Below, in pieces: positions 36,200 to 39,320 of a DNA stretch of 39,320 nt (positions within the stretch are counted from its first letter, which is position 1; each line of letters starts with the position of its first letter). This stretch comes from Methylohalobius sp. Lineage in GTDB: Bacteria > Pseudomonadota > Gammaproteobacteria > Methylococcales > Methylothermaceae. Location: the NCBI GenBank assembly GCA_026415315.1, contig JAOAHI010000002.1:1-39320 (forward strand), read 5' to 3'. Both the position numbers and the translations under genes were made by a program. The notes beneath the pieces were generated by a model. That model did no database searches. It saw only the letters and a list, made by a program, of their open reading frames with translations, and had not been told where the DNA came from.

Positions 36200-37813
36200 A
36201 TGACCACTCAACTGCTCACCACTGCCACTTCTGGATTGCGCTTTAGTCAACTGGCATTAGACACGACCTCGCACAACATCGCCAACGTCAACACTGAGGG
36301 CTACAGCCGCCAGCGGGTGGAGGGGGTCACGCACCAGCCTCTGTTCGTCGGCGCCGGATTCCTCGGCACCGGTGTCAAAGCCGACGCCATCCGGCGCATT
36401 TACGATCAGTTTCTGGACACCCAAGTGCGCACCGCGACCTCATCTGCCTCCGAGGCTGAGCACTACCTGCGCCTGACCGGCCAGATCGACAACATCATCG
36501 CCGATCCGGACGCTGGGCTAGCCTCAGCTTTGGCCAACTTCTTCAACGCGGTGCACGATGCCGCCAGCGATCCGACTTCCATCCCAGCGCGCCAAGCGCT
36601 TTTGAGCGAAGCGCAGACGCTCACCGACCGCTTCAATGGCCTCGACGCTCGCCTCAGAGAAATCAACCGTCAAGTGTTCAAAGATTTGGAAAATGCCAGT
36701 CAAGACGTCAACGCGATCGCCGAGCAGATCGCCGAACTCAACCGCAGGATCGTCGCCAAAGCGGGCCAGGGGACACCCAACGACCTGCTCGACCAGCGCG
36801 ACCGGCTCATCATCCAATTGGCCGAGAAGATCCGCGTCTCCCAGGTCGTCCACGCCAACGGCGCAGTCAGCCTATTCATGGGCACAGGCCAGGCGCTGGT
36901 CCAGGATGTACACGCCAATGCTCTATCCGTACGGCCAAGCATCTTAAATCCAGAACAACCGGAGATAATTTTGACGACCCCAGCAGGCAGCATAACCATC
37001 ACCCGCCAAATCCAAGGCGGGGAACTGGGGGGAGCGTTGCGCTTCCTACGCGAGGGGCTCGAACCAACTCGGGCTAAACTGGGTCAGCTGGCAGCTGGAT
37101 TGGCTTTGGAATTTAACACCCTGCATCGGACAGGCTACGATTTAAACAGCAATGCCGGGCAAGACTTCTTTGCTTCACTTTCTGTTCCCGTCACACAAAC
37201 CGGCCCGGGAACCATTGCCGTAAGCTATACGGCCGCCCAAGACCTCCAACCTAGCGATTATCTTTTGGAGTTTGATGGTACCCATTACACCCTCACGCGC
37301 CTGAGCGACCGAACCCAGACTGTTCTCTCGAGCTTTCCCGCTACTATCGATGGCCTTGAAATCACCTTTCCTACCCCCCCGAGCGGACCTGCCAGCTTTC
37401 TCATCCGTCCTACGGCTGAGGCCGCTGCTGACCTGCAACTGGCCGTGAGCGATCCACGCCAAGTCGCTCTAGCCAAAACCCCAGGCGCCATCGGCGACAA
37501 CAGGGTAGGATTGGAACTGGCTGCCCTCGAGTCGCAAAAATTCCTTTTGGGCGGGACTGCTACCCTGACCGAAGCATACCAGCAAATGGTAGCTGAAGTG
37601 GGTACCCTCACCCGCTCGGCGCGGATCGCGCAAGCGGCACAAAATACCCTGAAACAGCAGGCTGTCCAGGCCAGAGAGGCAATCTCCGGCGTCAACCTAG
37701 ACGAAGAAGCCGCCAATTTGGTCCGATTCCAACAAGCCTATCAAGCCGCGGCCCATGTGGTCACCGTGGCCCAACAGACCTTCGACACCTTAATCAACGC
37801 GATCCGGAGGTAA
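36200..37813 (+). CDS. flgK: flagellar hook-associated protein 1 FlgK
   Basis: 537 residues. The N-terminal axial motif HNIANVNTEGYSRQRV (about 30-45), GTGVKADAIRRIYDQFLD and ASALANFFNAVHDAASDP are typical of FlgK, as is the C-terminal SGVNLDEEAANLVRFQQAYQAAAHVV. It forms the first part of the hook-filament junction and is an export client of FlgN. AGGAG precedes the ATG, 9 bases after flgJ. Complete. Confidence 0.97.
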   Translation: MTTQLLTTATSGLRFSQLALDTTSHNIANVNTEGYSRQRVEGVTHQPLFVGAGFLGTGVKADAIRRIYDQFLDTQVRTATSSASEAEHYLRLTGQIDNIIADPDAGLASALANFFNAVHDAASDPTSIPARQALLSEAQTLTDRFNGLDARLREINRQVFKDLENASQDVNAIAEQIAELNRRIVAKAGQGTPNDLLDQRDRLIIQLAEKIRVSQVVHANGAVSLFMGTGQALVQDVHANALSVRPSILNPEQPEIILTTPAGSITITRQIQGGELGGALRFLREGLEPTRAKLGQLAAGLALEFNTLHRTGYDLNSNAGQDFFASLSVPVTQTGPGTIAVSYTAAQDLQPSDYLLEFDGTHYTLTRLSDRTQTVLSSFPATIDGLEITFPTPPSGPASFLIRPTAEAAADLQLAVSDPRQVALAKTPGAIGDNRVGLELAALESQKFLLGGTATLTEAYQQMVAEVGTLTRSARIAQAAQNTLKQQAVQAREAISGVNLDEEAANLVRFQQAYQAAAHVVTVAQQTFDTLINAIRR

Positions 37814-37816
37814 GCC

Positions 37817-39040
37817 ATGCGCCTCTCCACTGTATGGATGCAACAAGCTGGGGTCAATGCCATCACCCAGCAGCAGGCCAAACTGACTAAGACCCAATTG
37901 CAACTAGCAAGTGGTAAAACCCACCTGACCCCCGCCGATGACCCCATCGCCTCAGCGCGGGCTCTAAACCTCAAGGAGGCGATGCGCAAGTACCAGCAGT
38001 ATCAGGACAACGCCGCGTTGGCTGCCAACCGTTTGGCGCTAGAGGAAGCGACCTTAAGCTCCATCACCGAAATTGTCCAGCGCATCCGCGAGCTGTCTGT
38101 CCAAGCCAACAATCAGGCTGTCCTACGGGCCGAGGACAAGTCCTACATCGCCCATGAGGTGCGCCAGGCTCTGGGTGAATTGCTGGGTCTTGGCAACAGC
38201 ACCAATGGCCAGGGCGAATACCTGTTTGCCGGTACGAAAGCGCATACCCCGCCGTATCCCTTAGAACTCTCCACGCCACCTGGCTATTATGCTTATCAGG
38301 GCGGCGACGGCCAGCGCCTGCTTCAGATCGGCCCGACTCGGCGCATCGCTGACGGCGATCCCGGCAGCCGAGTGTTTGAGGCGATCGTAACGGCCCATGC
38401 CTCTCCCGACGAAGTGATCGAAGGCTCACTCACCCCACCGATCGCCGAAGTGCAAAAGATCAAAGTGCCGGCTTTGGCGGCAGGATCGGTAGTAGAGCTC
38501 TCTTTTGGCAGCTTGACCTTAAGCGCTGGACCCTTAGACAGCGATCCGAGCATAAGCGAATTGGTAGCTGCCCTCGAGAGCGACCCTAACTATGCCAGCG
38601 CTCCCTTCACGCTGACCGAGGGTACAGGTCCGGATGCTGGAAAGTTGATCATAACCTGGAACGCGCCGGGAGAGGTAGTTAATAAGGCTGAACTCGCCAA
38701 GAAAGACAATTTATTCAGCCTAGTTGATCAGTTCGCGCGGGCGCTGGAAGGCGCCCTGCCGGAAGAGGTCATCCCGAACTCCCTGCTAGCCTTGGACAAC
38801 GCCTTAGAGCGCCTGAGCACCGTGCGCTCCGATCTGGGAGCGCGTCTCAACGCCATTGAGACCCAGCGCCAAGTCAACGCGCAATTCATCTTGGACATGC
38901 AAAGCACCTTGTCCCAGGGGCAAGACTTGGATTACGCTGAAGCCATAGGCCGCTTCAATCTGGAACAAGTCGCCCTGCAGGCTGCCCAGCAGGCCTTCGC
39001 CAAAGTTCAGGGACTGTCGCTGTTCAACTTCCTGCGCTAA
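37817..39040 (+). CDS. flgL: flagellar hook-associated protein 3 FlgL
   Basis: 407 residues. Flagellin-like N-terminus: TKTQLQLASGKTHLTPADDP, RALNLKEAMRKYQQYQDNAA, and EATLSSITEIVQRIRELSVQANN; C-terminal LSTVRSDLGARLNAIETQRQ and the typical ending ALQAAQQAFAKVQGLSLFNFLR. Second hook-filament junction protein and FlgN client. Starts 3 bases after flgK and ends the operon. Its stop overlaps a convergent MOSC-domain gene by 4 bases, and no terminator is visible between them. Confidence 0.96.
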   Translation: MRLSTVWMQQAGVNAITQQQAKLTKTQLQLASGKTHLTPADDPIASARALNLKEAMRKYQQYQDNAALAANRLALEEATLSSITEIVQRIRELSVQANNQAVLRAEDKSYIAHEVRQALGELLGLGNSTNGQGEYLFAGTKAHTPPYPLELSTPPGYYAYQGGDGQRLLQIGPTRRIADGDPGSRVFEAIVTAHASPDEVIEGSLTPPIAEVQKIKVPALAAGSVVELSFGSLTLSAGPLDSDPSISELVAALESDPNYASAPFTLTEGTGPDAGKLIITWNAPGEVVNKAELAKKDNLFSLVDQFARALEGALPEEVIPNSLLALDNALERLSTVRSDLGARLNAIETQRQVNAQFILDMQSTLSQGQDLDYAEAIGRFNLEQVALQAAQQAFAKVQGLSLFNFLR

Positions 39041-39320
39041 AAGAGAGTAACCGGATCGCCCACGCGCAGCCGGCCTTGAGCTTCGTGGATGAGGTTTTGA
39101 CCAAAGTACACTTTATTTCCCTGCTTGCGATAGGTGGAGAGCGTCGCCAAAGGCTCCTTGCCAGCAAACTCTCCTGTCTCTGGATCAACGGTGGTGATGG
39201 CACAGCGCGAACAGGGTTTGACCACCCGCATCGGAATGGCGCTCACCTGGATCCGGCGCCAGTTATCTTCAGCGTAGGGAGATGCTCCCTGGACTACCAG
39301 GTTGGGGCGGAAGCGGCGCA
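39037..39320 (-). CDS. MOSC-domain protein (YcbX-like), 5' end cut off
   Basis: The frame is open to the right edge of the window, so only the C-terminal 94 residues are seen. They begin RRFRPNLVVQGASPYAED and continue through VVKPCSRCAITTVDPETG, VYFGQNL and a final LRVGDPVTLF. This is the MOSC domain of the YcbX/mARC group, in which the cysteine of VKPCSRC ligates the molybdenum cofactor; these proteins reduce N-hydroxylated compounds such as hydroxylamine-type base analogues. A shorter start at GTG 39246 would remove the MOSC opening and is unlikely. Convergent with flgL. Confidence 0.88.
   Translation of the reverse strand, partial: RRFRPNLVVQGASPYAEDNWRRIQVSAIPMRVVKPCSRCAITTVDPETGEFAGKEPLATLSTYRKQGNKVYFGQNLIHEAQGRLRVGDPVTLF

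Overview
The window reads as chromosomal DNA of a flagellated gammaproteobacterium, most likely a methanotroph or another methylotroph. The evidence is an octaheme hydroxylamine-oxidoreductase-like gene with its haoB partner but no cycAB genes, next to a divergent P460-family cytochrome gene; a pqqABCDE operon, which makes the cofactor of methanol dehydrogenases; and a Pseudomonas/Vibrio-like flagellar rod-hook locus with sigma-54-like and sigma-28-like promoters. The species cannot be fixed from the sequence alone. Coding density is high, no gap exceeds 300 bases, and I saw no tRNA, rRNA or CRISPR array.

Layout. 1-2087: a cut-off GDSL lipase/thioesterase, an isochorismatase-like hydrolase and a response-regulator diguanylate cyclase. 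2167-4856: a BON-domain protein, then an envelope cluster in which a small Lpp-like lipoprotein sits between two L,D-transpeptidases. 4942-6579: phosphoglucomutase. 6738-9806: a nitrogen-oxide/hydroxylamine module (P460-family cytochrome, divergent haoA-haoB) with a clear palindromic operator over the cytochrome promoter. 9812-13904: a tightly overlapped leftward operon nhaC-type antiporter / AI-2E-type permease / HerA-like ATPase. 14083-15540: a likely insertion hotspot with an IS630-type helix-turn-helix fragment and an AT-rich secreted protein with a PLPA-type C-terminal sorting signal. 15585-17589: a bufABC-like operon (cysteine-rich peptide, DUF692 metalloenzyme, DUF2063 partner). 17682-20473: CDP-alcohol phosphatidyltransferase, divergent purM, then rlmJ and acyP. 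20545-22586: groESL under a sigma-70 promoter with a perfect CIRCE operator. 22596-26559: a MoeB/ThiF-like enzyme and the pqqABCDE operon, with the 24-residue pqqA followed by an attenuator-type terminator.

26556-39040 is the flagellar locus: leftward flgA, flgM, flgN; rightward cheV; then the continuous flgBCDEFGHIJKL operon. FlgA and FlgI build the P ring, FlgH the L ring, FlgB/C/F/G the rod, FlgE with FlgD the hook, FlgJ opens peptidoglycan for the rod, FlgK/L form the hook-filament junction, and FlgM/FlgN gate late gene expression and junction-protein export. Sigma-28-type sites precede cheV and flgM, and sigma-54-type sites precede flgA and flgB. flgJ is interrupted by one in-frame TAA. 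A partial MOSC-domain gene closes the window.

The most interesting points are the flgJ nonsense codon, the P460-family cytochrome whose cross-linking lysine position appears to be phenylalanine, its operator, the buf-like peptide cluster, and the Lpp-like lipoprotein flanked by L,D-transpeptidases.
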